A stretch of DNA of 64,000 nt from CAXBDP01 sp041689935 (GTDB lineage Bacteria; Bacteroidota; Bacteroidia; Cytophagales; Cyclobacteriaceae), in assembly GCA_041689935.1 (NCBI GenBank), contig JBDNFI010000055.1, forward strand, positions 1-64,000. The letters run 5' to 3'. A program made the position numbers and the translations under genes. The notes under the pieces were generated by a model. It worked only from the letters and a program-made list of their open reading frames with translations, was not told where the DNA came from and did not search any database. This document shows, in pieces, positions 56,192 to 63,357 of the stretch; positions within the stretch are counted from its first letter, which is position 1; the number at the start of each line of letters is the position of its first letter.

Positions 56192-56230
56192 CTTTAAATT
56201 TTTTGTGTGAAACCCATTTTTTTAAGGTTG

Positions 56231-56698
56231 CTACTGACTGCCAGGGATAGACTCTGGCCATGTTTTTCGATACTCTAGTACGGTGTCATTGTAGCCTTTC
56301 GCTAGCCTTGTTGCCTCATCTCCAGTATAAATTCCTTTTGCTTTTTTGAAGAAATCATCTTCCTCGTCTTTTAGGTGATGCTTTACTTTTTCAATTAGCT
56401 TCCCTAATAGTTCTTGCCAATGTGCGGAGCTCATATCCGAATCATCTAGCTCATGAATTAATTCATCAATTTCATGATGTTCTGCCATCCCATGTCTAGC
56501 ATCTTCTTGCATTTTATCTGTATCTATGAGTGCTGAATAGAAATACCGTTCTTCTGCTACCTCATGCACTTCAAGCTCCCTTTTTAATTCTAGCCATAGC
56601 TCTTTTCTTTCTTTAGAAGCACCAGATGTTTTTATTATCTTGTCACATAGGTCTCTTTGGATATTATGATCCTCTTTTATGGCTTCATATATTTTCAT
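56231..56698 (-). CDS. Hemerythrin-like HHE domain protein
   Basis: 155 residues, all helical. Metal-binding His/Glu positions in IKEDHNIQRDL, ELEVHEVAEERYFYSAL, MAEHHEIDELIHEL and VKHHLKDEEDDFFKKA match the HHE cation-binding domain of two helical pairs that bind a di-iron centre. Such proteins bind oxygen or nitric oxide or handle iron under stress. Located between the alcohol dehydrogenase and DJ-1-like genes on the same strand. Confidence 0.88.
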   Translation of the reverse strand: MKIYEAIKEDHNIQRDLCDKIIKTSGASKERKELWLELKRELEVHEVAEERYFYSALIDTDKMQEDARHGMAEHHEIDELIHELDDSDMSSAHWQELLGKLIEKVKHHLKDEEDDFFKKAKGIYTGDEATRLAKGYNDTVLEYRKTWPESIPGSQ

Positions 56699-56743
56699 AA
56701 TTATTGGTTTTAATCGATACCATTTATTTTTTAATCTAACTAA

Positions 56744-57310
56744 TTATACAGAATCCGCCATTTTAGCATGCTTTCCTTCGGTCATTTCTTCGACTACTTT
56801 TTTACAGAAAGCAGGTAAATCCTTTGGAGTTCTTGACGTGGTTAACCCATTATCTACAACTACTTCTTGATCTACCCAGATAGCACCGGCGTTAATCAGG
56901 TCCGTTTTGATACTCGAGAAGGAAGTTATTTTTCGACCTTCCAATACTCCTGCTTCTGCCAGCATCCATGGGCCATGGCAAATTGCTGAGACTGGTTTCT
57001 TATGTTCTACAAAGCCTCTTACAAAATCGACTGCTTTACTATTTCTTCTTAATATATCTGGATTGATCACTCCACCAGGTAAAATCAATGAATCGTAATC
57101 AGCAACTGAAACTTCATCAATGGTTTTATCCACTTGAAATTCCCTGCCCCAGTTTCCATCTATCCATGACCTAATTGGTTCACTGGCTAGACTCACCACA
57201 TGCACCGTGGCACCTACAGCTTCTACCGCTTTTTTTGGTTCTACAAATTCTGATTGCTCAAATCCATCTGTCACTAAAATGGCTACTTTTTTCTTGTTTA
57301 AATTTATCAT
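56744..57310 (-). CDS. DJ-1/PfpI-family protein
   Basis: 188 residues. VAILVTDGFEQSEFVEPKKA, LILPGGVINPDILRR and AICHGPWMLAEAGVLEGRKI carry the nucleophile-elbow Cys and following His of the PfpI class. Members act as glyoxalases, deglycase-like enzymes or proteases; substrate not determined. First gene of the ADH-hemerythrin-DJ-1 cluster. The following 308 bases (57311-57618) hold its promoter region and show no gene. Confidence 0.9.
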   Translation of the reverse strand: MINLNKKKVAILVTDGFEQSEFVEPKKAVEAVGATVHVVSLASEPIRSWIDGNWGREFQVDKTIDEVSVADYDSLILPGGVINPDILRRNSKAVDFVRGFVEHKKPVSAICHGPWMLAEAGVLEGRKITSFSSIKTDLINAGAIWVDQEVVVDNGLTTSRTPKDLPAFCKKVVEEMTEGKHAKMADSV

Positions 57311-57618
57311 AATTTTATCTTTTTAAAAGTTTTAAATTATCTATTTTATTAATAATTCGGTTGACGTCCGCATTCAAATTGGATCATAAAACTGGAATAA
57401 TAACTCTTAATGCGAACATTGTCATTATACTAAATAATTATAGCAATTCCAAAAAATATAAAAATTAAGCGAGGGTAAGAAAATTTAATATTTCGAAGGA
57501 TTATTTTTGGGTTGACAACCATCATCGACTCCTGTGCTCAAATGGTCCACATTAAAACCGAACATAAGTCGCTAAAATGGCAGGTACCGTCTGGATGGAT
57601 TTTTAGTGAAATCAATTT
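57311..57618. other. Intergenic stretch, no gene recognised
   Basis: 308 AT-rich bases between the DJ-1-like start and the TspO-like gene end, both on the minus strand. It must carry the promoter of the DJ-1-hemerythrin-ADH cluster, but I cannot assign boxes with confidence. No hairpin stood out. Confidence 0.45.
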
Positions 57619-58422
57619 TCAGTATTCGTTTTGCGCAGGTTCTTGCCTCATAAATGGAAGTTTAGCTCGATTTTTACATGAATGAAGTCCAGCAACAACA
57701 CCAATGATAGCAGCACCAATTACTGCACTCCAAGTAATGGACGGAATTTGATCTGCATGGCGCACTGCAATAGCAATAAGCGCCCAAATGAACACGGCTG
57801 CATATTCACGCATATTTCTTGCAAAAATCATAAATAAAGCGAGCAGTGTAGCCATGGAAATCATAACAACTGCCCAGGTTATTTCTGAAATTCCTCCTGT
57901 CCAATTCAATTTTGCGAGGTAGGCAGAAATGTTCGCAATTGTGGCGACACTAATCCAACCGAAGTATACATCAATCGGCCACCAAACAAACGCAATGAAG
58001 GTTAAAGGAGCATCCCAACGCTCCATATTCAGCCGAAGAACGGTTAAGATCAACATAATTAGAATAAATAGCATGACGATTACAGAGATTCCAGTTTCTT
58101 GGTTGAGCCAAAACCAAAGCCATGCTGCATTACCAAGATGCGCCAAAATTAGTGTAGGTGCTGCCAGTGGAATAAACTCATTATTGCCATCTGCTGAAAA
58201 AGCGCGTACGACCATATATATTCCGAGCGCAAGCAATCCAAGGTAGATTATGCCCCAGATGCCAAATGCATATCCGGCAGGCGTGAACAAATTAGCGAGA
58301 TTGTCGCTAATAGATCCTACAGTGTTGCTGTTCACCACTCCAGTATTAGAATAGTAATTCCAAAAAATAAGTGCTAACAATACACTCAAGTGTAAACTTG
58401 CTAAGATTTTATTCCGGTTCAT
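57619..58422 (-). CDS. TspO/MBR-like tryptophan-rich membrane protein
   Basis: 267 residues, about seven to eight transmembrane helices. The segment FTPAGYAFGIWGIIYLGLLA is the TspO-like signature, followed by ILAHLGNAAWLWFWLNQETG and FIAFVWWPIDVYFGWIS with many Trp residues. TspO-type proteins bind porphyrins or sterols and respond to oxidative stress or light; this longer form is a common Bacteroidota relative of unproven function. Four bases separate it from the upstream barrel-protein gene, so the two are an operon. Confidence 0.8.
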   Translation of the reverse strand: MNRNKILASLHLSVLLALIFWNYYSNTGVVNSNTVGSISDNLANLFTPAGYAFGIWGIIYLGLLALGIYMVVRAFSADGNNEFIPLAAPTLILAHLGNAAWLWFWLNQETGISVIVMLFILIMLILTVLRLNMERWDAPLTFIAFVWWPIDVYFGWISVATIANISAYLAKLNWTGGISEITWAVVMISMATLLALFMIFARNMREYAAVFIWALIAIAVRHADQIPSITWSAVIGAAIIGVVAGLHSCKNRAKLPFMRQEPAQNEY

Positions 58423-58426
58423 GTGT

Positions 58427-59185
58427 TTATTTCTTTATAGTGAAAATGACTCCAGCCGAAGCATAGTGGATGAGTGAGAAATTATATACCTGATCCACAT
58501 CTGCTCCTCCTTCTAAAATCCTGTAACCCGCTTTTACGGCTACCGGATTACTAATGGCGTATTCAAATCCTGCAAAAATATCTTCAGCTCGACCTTGGGG
58601 ACCCACAAGCGCATCGCCATTCAAAGTGAACATTAGTTTTTCAGTGGGGTATAGATTCAAACGGAAATTAATCAATGGCACAAAACCTACATCGGTTGTT
58701 TCATCTGATTTAATTCCAGACGAAAAACCAATCCGCGCATCACGAATTTTACCTGTGAGGCCAAGTCCGAATTTAATTTTCTCCTTATTCACGATTCGAT
58801 AACGATACGTCAGTCGGTAGGAATTGAATTTATAAGAAACATCGGTGACGTCATTTTCGCTGTATACGGAATTTCCAAACTCTATTGGTCTTGAAAAAGA
58901 ACCCGAAGATTTGAAGGTTAGTGGCGCGTATAACCCTGAAATAGTGTGTCTATCTTTAATGGTGTAAGAAGCTCGCAAACGCAGAAAAGCGGTCTGCCCT
59001 GTTCCGAGTTGGTCTGGAATATCCACCAAGTTAGCGGTGGTGTTTTCACCATTTGGATACCGAACGTCATTTTGGGTATTGAAGGAGGCACCGAATTCCG
59101 TATCAAATCTAAACTGGGCTTGGACACTGAATGCACAAAAGCAAATCAAAAATAAAGAAGTTTTGTAGAATATTTTTTTTGGCAA
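58427..59185 (-). CDS. Outer-membrane beta-barrel protein
   Basis: 252 residues. Signal peptide to about residue 22 (FLICFCAFSVQAQ), then alternating amphipathic strands (FLRLRASYTIKDRHTISGLY, YRLTYRYRIVNKEKIKFGLG, NFRLNLYPTEKLMFTLNGDA) ending FSLIHYASAGVIFTIKK. A small barrel of about 10-12 strands. No specific family recognised. It begins the operon with the TspO-like gene and lies just inside the right direct repeat. No octamer. Confidence 0.7.
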   Translation of the reverse strand: MPKKIFYKTSLFLICFCAFSVQAQFRFDTEFGASFNTQNDVRYPNGENTTANLVDIPDQLGTGQTAFLRLRASYTIKDRHTISGLYAPLTFKSSGSFSRPIEFGNSVYSENDVTDVSYKFNSYRLTYRYRIVNKEKIKFGLGLTGKIRDARIGFSSGIKSDETTDVGFVPLINFRLNLYPTEKLMFTLNGDALVGPQGRAEDIFAGFEYAISNPVAVKAGYRILEGGADVDQVYNFSLIHYASAGVIFTIKK

Positions 59186-59368
59186 AACGATTGAATTTTA
59201 AGGTTTATAAAATCATTTAAGAGCATACTACTACTCGAATACTTATTAATTATTAAAAAATACGCGAGACTGTCAAGTATATTGACATCTAATTTAAAGC
59301 TAATAATGGATATTAAAATATAAGTAAAAGGCACACTCGGAATAAATGGTCCAAAATATCCGTCTTTT

Positions 59369-59715
59369 CCTCCCGCATACACATCAGTAAATAATTGCCA
59401 AGGATCACCTATTCTTAGAATATCCGCCTACACGGAGTTGCAGAACCAACTCATAAATCTCCAACAAAGATCAAAAAGACACTACTTGTCTAATATAGCT
59501 AAGACCACTTGCTACATGACATAAAGATGACGGTATGTTGACGCAATACCCTATATTGAATCCACTATACTTTTGCTGAGAACAAAATTATATCTGAAAT
59601 GGAAAGAAACAATTTAGCAAAAAGATTAAAGGAGATAAGAACTCTCAGAGGAATGTCTCAAGAATATTTGGCCGAGGAAGCACGGGTAAGTCTACGAACC
59701 ATTCAAAGAATTGAG
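59369..59715 (+). repeat. Right direct repeat of the 54.5-59.7 kb island
   Basis: 347 bases corresponding to 54562-54911, including the octamer at its left edge (59369-59376), the promoter region and the first codons of the intact HTH gene. After 59715 this copy continues into the rest of the gene, while the left copy changes to unrelated sequence. Confidence 0.92.
59568..59575 (+). promoter_or_regulatory. -7 box of the HTH regulator gene
   Basis: TACTTTTG fits the Bacteroidota -7 consensus TAnnTTTG and ends 23 bases before the ATG at 59599. Its conservation in the left repeat copy, where surrounding bases changed, supports function. A clear -33 box is not evident. Confidence 0.55.
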
Positions 59716-60252
59716 AATGAAGAATCGGTGCCAACAGGAGAAACGATAAAACGGATATCCCTGGCATTGGATTTTGAGTTGAACGAATTGATAGGATCTA
59801 AATCTCTAGAAGAAACAAGCGATTTAAAAGCAACCACAATTTTTCTTAAAAAACGGCTTTCTAAAACCACTGTGAAATCAGAAATCAAAACCTTAGAGAA
59901 CTTTATTAGGATTTTGAATACCCTTAAAGAAAAGGAATTGACTCCAGAACAGATTGAAGGGATTGAGAGCTACATTAAATACTTGGAGCTTGAGAAAATA
60001 CCTTCATTTAGCAATGAAATGTATATTCAAAAACTAAGGAAATTTAAAAAGTACTTAAAAACCAAATTTCGATTTGCGCCAAATTGGTATTATAGCAACA
60101 TAGGAATTAGTTTTACGATTGCTTTTGTAATCGGAATTGTGGCAACCAATGGACTACGAATCGAATTTATTTTGCTTGGCCTCACGATTGTCGCTGCTTG
60201 TGTTTTCATGGACTTAAGAATAAAAAAGCAAGGTCGTGCATTAAGGTTCTGA
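59599..60252 (+). CDS. HTH xre-family regulator with C-terminal membrane helices
   Basis: 217 residues. HTH_3 domain at ~1-65 (LAKRLKEIRTLRGMSQEYLA, then LRTIQRIENEESVPTGETIK), a helical linker, and two hydrophobic segments at ~168-212 (IGISFTIAFVIGIVATNGLR and LLGLTIVAACVFMDL). It is a DNA-binding protein anchored in the inner membrane. It probably regulates its own promoter or neighbours. Its 5' end is copied at 54795. What it senses is unknown. Confidence 0.8.
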   Translation: MERNNLAKRLKEIRTLRGMSQEYLAEEARVSLRTIQRIENEESVPTGETIKRISLALDFELNELIGSKSLEETSDLKATTIFLKKRLSKTTVKSEIKTLENFIRILNTLKEKELTPEQIEGIESYIKYLELEKIPSFSNEMYIQKLRKFKKYLKTKFRFAPNWYYSNIGISFTIAFVIGIVATNGLRIEFILLGLTIVAACVFMDLRIKKQGRALRF

Positions 60253-60318
60253 AGCAGATGATTTCATAAATTTGGTAAAAATTGGACAAGAGTAATTTAT
60301 ATTTCTAATCAGACAAAA

Positions 60319-60711
60319 ATGATGATAACAACACTGTCAAAATGGATAATACTACTTTTTGCATGCTTCATCATTTTTGTCGGGTTGATGATGCTATTTG
60401 ATCCCGACAAAGCAAGAGCAACATTGAGAAAAGCGGGCAGTACAGTCTTTATAAACTATGCGGAAATTACCTTCCGACTAATTCCTGCTGCCGCAATGAT
60501 CATATACGCTGATTTTGCCAAGTTCCCATTTGCATTTACTGCTTTTGGATGGTTTATGATCCTTACATCATTGGTCCTTTATGTGATTCCGATAAAGACG
60601 CATCACCATTTTGCGATGAAAAGTGCGGATATGCTTCGCCCCATTTATATTCGATTGATTTCACCATTTGCATTTCTATTTGGAGGATTACTCATTGCTA
60701 ACACTATTTGA
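60319..60711 (+). CDS. Small four-helix membrane protein
   Basis: 130 residues, four predicted transmembrane helices (for example WIILLFACFIIFVGLMMLF, then FAFTAFGWFMILTSLVLYVI). No family recognised with certainty; similar small Bacteroidota proteins occur without assigned function. A His cluster KTHHHFAMK lies in a loop. It follows the HTH gene by 66 bases on the same strand and could be its regulatory target or partner. Confidence 0.6.
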   Translation: MMITTLSKWIILLFACFIIFVGLMMLFDPDKARATLRKAGSTVFINYAEITFRLIPAAAMIIYADFAKFPFAFTAFGWFMILTSLVLYVIPIKTHHHFAMKSADMLRPIYIRLISPFAFLFGGLLIANTI

Positions 60712-60808
60712 GCGCTACAAATAAAATAGACTGACTAAAAATAAAAGAAGCTTCCTCTAAAGATTTAGCATTTATTGCAACTCACACCGAAGTCAGGTAA
60801 ATTATTTT

Positions 60809-61192
60809 ATGGAGCAAAAGTTCAAATTATTGATTGCGGACAAACATCGCCTTATTTATGAGGTATGCAGGATGTATTGCAGCAACGAGAGTGACATTCG
60901 GGAGGTATATCAAGACGTCCTGATTCAATTGCGGCAAGCATTGCCTTCATTCAAGAGGGAATCCTACCGATCAACATGGATTTATAGGATAGCGAATAAC
61001 GCTAGTAATGCGCGATTCAGGAAAGGTAAACGCAAGCCAATGTATGAAGACTTTAGGAAGCTAATTGCTGAAACCCTAAGGAACCCTAACCCTCCAAAAG
61101 AAGGATTCGAACAGTTATATAGAGCCATTGCCTTACTCGCACGAAAAGGCCGTCATCTTTCTGCCCAGAAGAATGGGTGTACTAGAGCCTAG
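60809..61192 (+). pseudogene. ECF-type sigma factor, broken in the C-terminal part
   Basis: Region 2 is intact (HRLIYEVCRMYCSNESDIRE, then VYQDVLIQLRQALPSFK, YRSTWIYRIANNASNARFRK), as in sigma-70 family ECF factors. After LYRAIALL the frame changes: the neighbouring frame reads EKAVIFLP, which is the expected start of region 4, and then runs into unrelated sequence. So one frameshift and a loss of the region 4 helix-turn-helix have occurred. A 127-residue product could be made but should not recognise -35 elements. An octamer lies just after (61212). Confidence 0.75.
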
Positions 61193-61407
61193 GATTTTCA
61201 TGCAGATAAACCCTCCCGCTTCGGACCGCTATCATCCCTTTTTGGAAACTTAACCATGATTGCCTAGCAGAATCCCTCAACAATTAATTCACTAATTTTT
61301 GAACAGGAATCAACAGGCTCTGAGTACTATTAGAAATGAGATGTTTCAAAGAAAGTAGATTAACTTTATTGATCTACATAAATGTTTAGTAAATTATACG
61401 TCAGTTA
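61193..61407. other. Spacer with an octamer, no gene
   Basis: 215 bases between two decayed genes; the octamer CCTCCCGC at 61212-61219 is the only feature noticed. The sequence is AT-rich and has several stops in all frames. Confidence 0.5.
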
Positions 61408-61619
61408 ATGAAGTTTAAAGTACTAGACTTACGGATAAGGAATATTCTAACGGGGCAATAACCGTAAAGTGGCAAACTAAGAAATACCAGTATGCAGCAA
61501 TTTGTGCAGAAGTGCTGCCCAACGTTTATACTTCTAAAAATAACCCATGGATTATTGTCAAAAATGCTTCTAGCGAGGAGTTGAAAAGTCATATACGTAA
61601 ATGTGCTTCTGGAGCCTGA
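61408..61619 (+). pseudogene. Divergent 4Fe-4S ferredoxin-like protein (Fer4_19 type), frameshifted
   Basis: In the frame ending at TGA 61617-61619 the translation reads DKEYSNGAITVKWQTKKYQY, then AAICAEVLPNVYTSKNNPWI, and KCASGA at the end. This follows the pattern of small Fer4_19 proteins (Y-S-N-G-x-x-T-V-x-W, C-x-x-x-L-P-x-V-F, P-W-I, K-C-P-S-G-A-L). The nearest ATG (61408) is in another frame and an in-frame TAA precedes the conserved part, so it cannot be translated whole. Only two Cys remain. It lies next to a CDGSH iron-sulfur fusion protein, which suggests a former pair of iron-sulfur genes. Confidence 0.55.
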
Positions 61620-61647
61620 CCATACATTTTAGAAAAATAAAATTATT

Positions 61648-63156
61648 ATGAGCAAACCTAAAATAGCAGATACCAAACCTAAAAAAGTAGTACTAAAAAA
61701 GGGAGAAGAAAAAAATTGGTGTGCATGTGGATTTAGCAGCGATCAGCCCTATTGCGACGGATCACATCAGGAGACTTCTATTACTCCTTTAACGTTTCAA
61801 GCCGAAGAAACTGGAGAGGCTTACTTGTGTATGTGTAAGCATACCAAAAATCCTCCTTACTGTGACGGCACACATGCAAAATTGGATACGAGCGACGATG
61901 ATCAGGAAACAGCTCCTGCAAGTGCTGACTCTACCAAAGAAGAACCTACACTCGCTTACATCAAAGCCTTGGCCAAAGACGGCTTATCAAAAACTGGCCG
62001 CCATGGTGAGATAGGTGCTATGGGTGTTCCAGGCCCTGAATTACCTCAATGGAAAGACATCCAAATATTAGCTGCTCAGTTGGCTACCAAACCGCTAATG
62101 GAAGATGTGGAAGTTGGCTCAGCCTTGATTATCGGCCCAAATGCAAAAAAACCATTGAAATTAGATATTCCATTGTTTGTTTCTGATATGAGCTTTGGCG
62201 CATTATCGGAGGAAGCTAAAATCGCTCTCGCCAAAGGAGCTGAGCTGGCAGGCACGGGCATTTGCTCTGGCGAAGGTGGCATGCTCAACGAAGAGCAAGA
62301 GGCAAACTCCAAATATTTTTACGAATACGCCTCTGCAAAATTCGGTTTCGAATGGGAGAAATTAAGACGTGTACAGGCCTTCCATTTCAAAGGTGGACAA
62401 GGTGCAAAAACCGGCACCGGTGGGCACCTATCTGGAAATAAAGTGATTGGTAAAATTGCCGAAGTTCGAAATTTAAAGGAAGGAACTCCAGCCGTATCAC
62501 CGCCTACCTTTGATGATTTGCATACCCCCGAAGATTTCAAAATCTTCGCAGATAAGGTGCGCGAAATCACAGGTGGTATTCCCATTGGCTTCAAATTATC
62601 TGCAAATCATATAGAAGAAGATATCCAATTTGCCCTTGACGCAAGTGCAGATTACATCATATTAGATGGCCGAGGCGGCGGAACAGGTGGCGCACCACTG
62701 ATCTTTAGAAATAACATTTCTGTACCAACTATTCCTGCGCTAGCTAGAGCAAGACATTATTTGGATAAAGCAAACAGAAAAGATGTCACCTTACTCATTA
62801 CCGGCGGCATACGCGTTCCAGATGATTTTATTAAGGCAATGGCTCTCGGTGCAGATGGCATAGCATTGGCTAATTCGGCCATACAGGCAATAGGATGCGT
62901 GGCAACAAGAATATGCAATACAAATAACTGTCCAACTGGTGTGGCCACTCAAAAACCAGCATTGAGGAAATTAATGAATGTGGATAAATCAGCCAAGCAG
63001 TTGTTTAATTTCTTCACAGCATCCACAGAATTGATGAAGGTAATGGCTAGAGCTTGCGGACATACTCACTTGAATCAATTTAGGCAGAGGGATATTACCA
63101 CTTGGAAAAAAGATATGGCTGAATTAACAGGAATTAAATTCGGCGGTATACAGTGA
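61648..63156 (+). CDS. Two CDGSH iron-sulfur domains fused to a glutamate synthase (FMN) domain
   Basis: 502 residues. Two CDGSH-type 2Fe-2S motifs open the protein: CACGFSSDQPYCDGSH (about residues 24-39) and CMCKHTKNPPYCDGTH (about 61-76), each with the full 3Cys-1His ligand set. After a linker, residues ~110-495 are a GltS-like FMN-binding barrel: VSDMSFGALSEEAKIALAKG, GTGICSGEGGMLNEEQEANS, FHFKGGQGAKTGTGGHLSGN, DGRGGGTGGAPLIFRNNISV and a Cys-rich CVATRICNTNNCPTGVATQK (iron-sulfur ligands). No glutamine amidotransferase domain. It is not a complete glutamate synthase; substrate unknown. Start at ATG 61648 is supported by the spacing to the upstream remnant. Confidence 0.85.
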   Translation: MSKPKIADTKPKKVVLKKGEEKNWCACGFSSDQPYCDGSHQETSITPLTFQAEETGEAYLCMCKHTKNPPYCDGTHAKLDTSDDDQETAPASADSTKEEPTLAYIKALAKDGLSKTGRHGEIGAMGVPGPELPQWKDIQILAAQLATKPLMEDVEVGSALIIGPNAKKPLKLDIPLFVSDMSFGALSEEAKIALAKGAELAGTGICSGEGGMLNEEQEANSKYFYEYASAKFGFEWEKLRRVQAFHFKGGQGAKTGTGGHLSGNKVIGKIAEVRNLKEGTPAVSPPTFDDLHTPEDFKIFADKVREITGGIPIGFKLSANHIEEDIQFALDASADYIILDGRGGGTGGAPLIFRNNISVPTIPALARARHYLDKANRKDVTLLITGGIRVPDDFIKAMALGADGIALANSAIQAIGCVATRICNTNNCPTGVATQKPALRKLMNVDKSAKQLFNFFTASTELMKVMARACGHTHLNQFRQRDITTWKKDMAELTGIKFGGIQ

Positions 63157-63227
63157 AATACTTCATTAAAGCTATTGGTGTAAGCGCCTTGGTAGCAATA
63201 TCAAGCTGCTTTTCATTTTTTGAATGA
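63153..63227 (+). CDS. Possible 24-residue lipoprotein-like peptide
   Basis: GTG at 63153 overlaps the TGA of the CDGSH-glutamate synthase gene. The peptide reads VKYFIKAIGVSALVAISSCF and SFFE and ends. It has a positively charged start, a hydrophobic core and a lipobox-like AISSC. It may be a tiny lipoprotein or the remnant of a longer one. Too short for a firm call. Confidence 0.3.
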   Translation: MKYFIKAIGVSALVAISSCFSFFE

Positions 63228-63296
63228 AAGAGTTTTTGTGAAAGTTGATTAAGGTCAATAAAATCAAAAAAAATGGATTGGGTTCCACAAAAAAAT

Positions 63297-63326
63297 CCTC
63301 CCACCTTTTAATAAAAAAGCGGGAGG
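63297..63326. terminator. Octamer-built hairpin between converging genes
   Basis: CCTCCCAC pairs with GCGGGAGG (one mismatch) around a 14-base A/T-rich loop, flanked by A-rich sequence on the left and TTT on the right. It lies between the ends of the glutamate synthase-like and moxR genes. Layout equals that at 54111-54139. Confidence 0.65.
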
Positions 63327-63357
63327 TTTAGCATTTGTGATAATGACTTGGACTTGC

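Larger units (their letters stand above)
5605..63326. repeat. Dispersed octamer family GCGGGAGG
   Basis: 42 exact copies counted by hand. Plus strand at 5605, 7232, 14099, 17115, 21899, 22808, 25479, 27835, 29349, 34905, 36220, 39239, 40723, 41793, 45874, 48154, 51015, 52311, 54132, 63319. Minus strand (as CCTCCCGC) at 6320, 8999, 11216, 13291, 14908, 16315, 17760, 20088, 23615, 26821, 28628, 28839, 36088, 41266, 44083, 48285, 50549, 51179, 54111, 54562, 59369, 61212. About 35 lie inside genes and encode A-G-G, R-E, G-G-R, P-P-A, S-R or L-P depending on phase and strand, which argues for selection on DNA rather than protein. Confidence 0.9.

Noticed and set aside
5605..63326. Octamer as a Shine-Dalgarno-type element (contains GGAGG)
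   Set aside because: Copies lie inside genes in both orientations and not in front of start codons; Bacteroidota use Shine-Dalgarno sites little.
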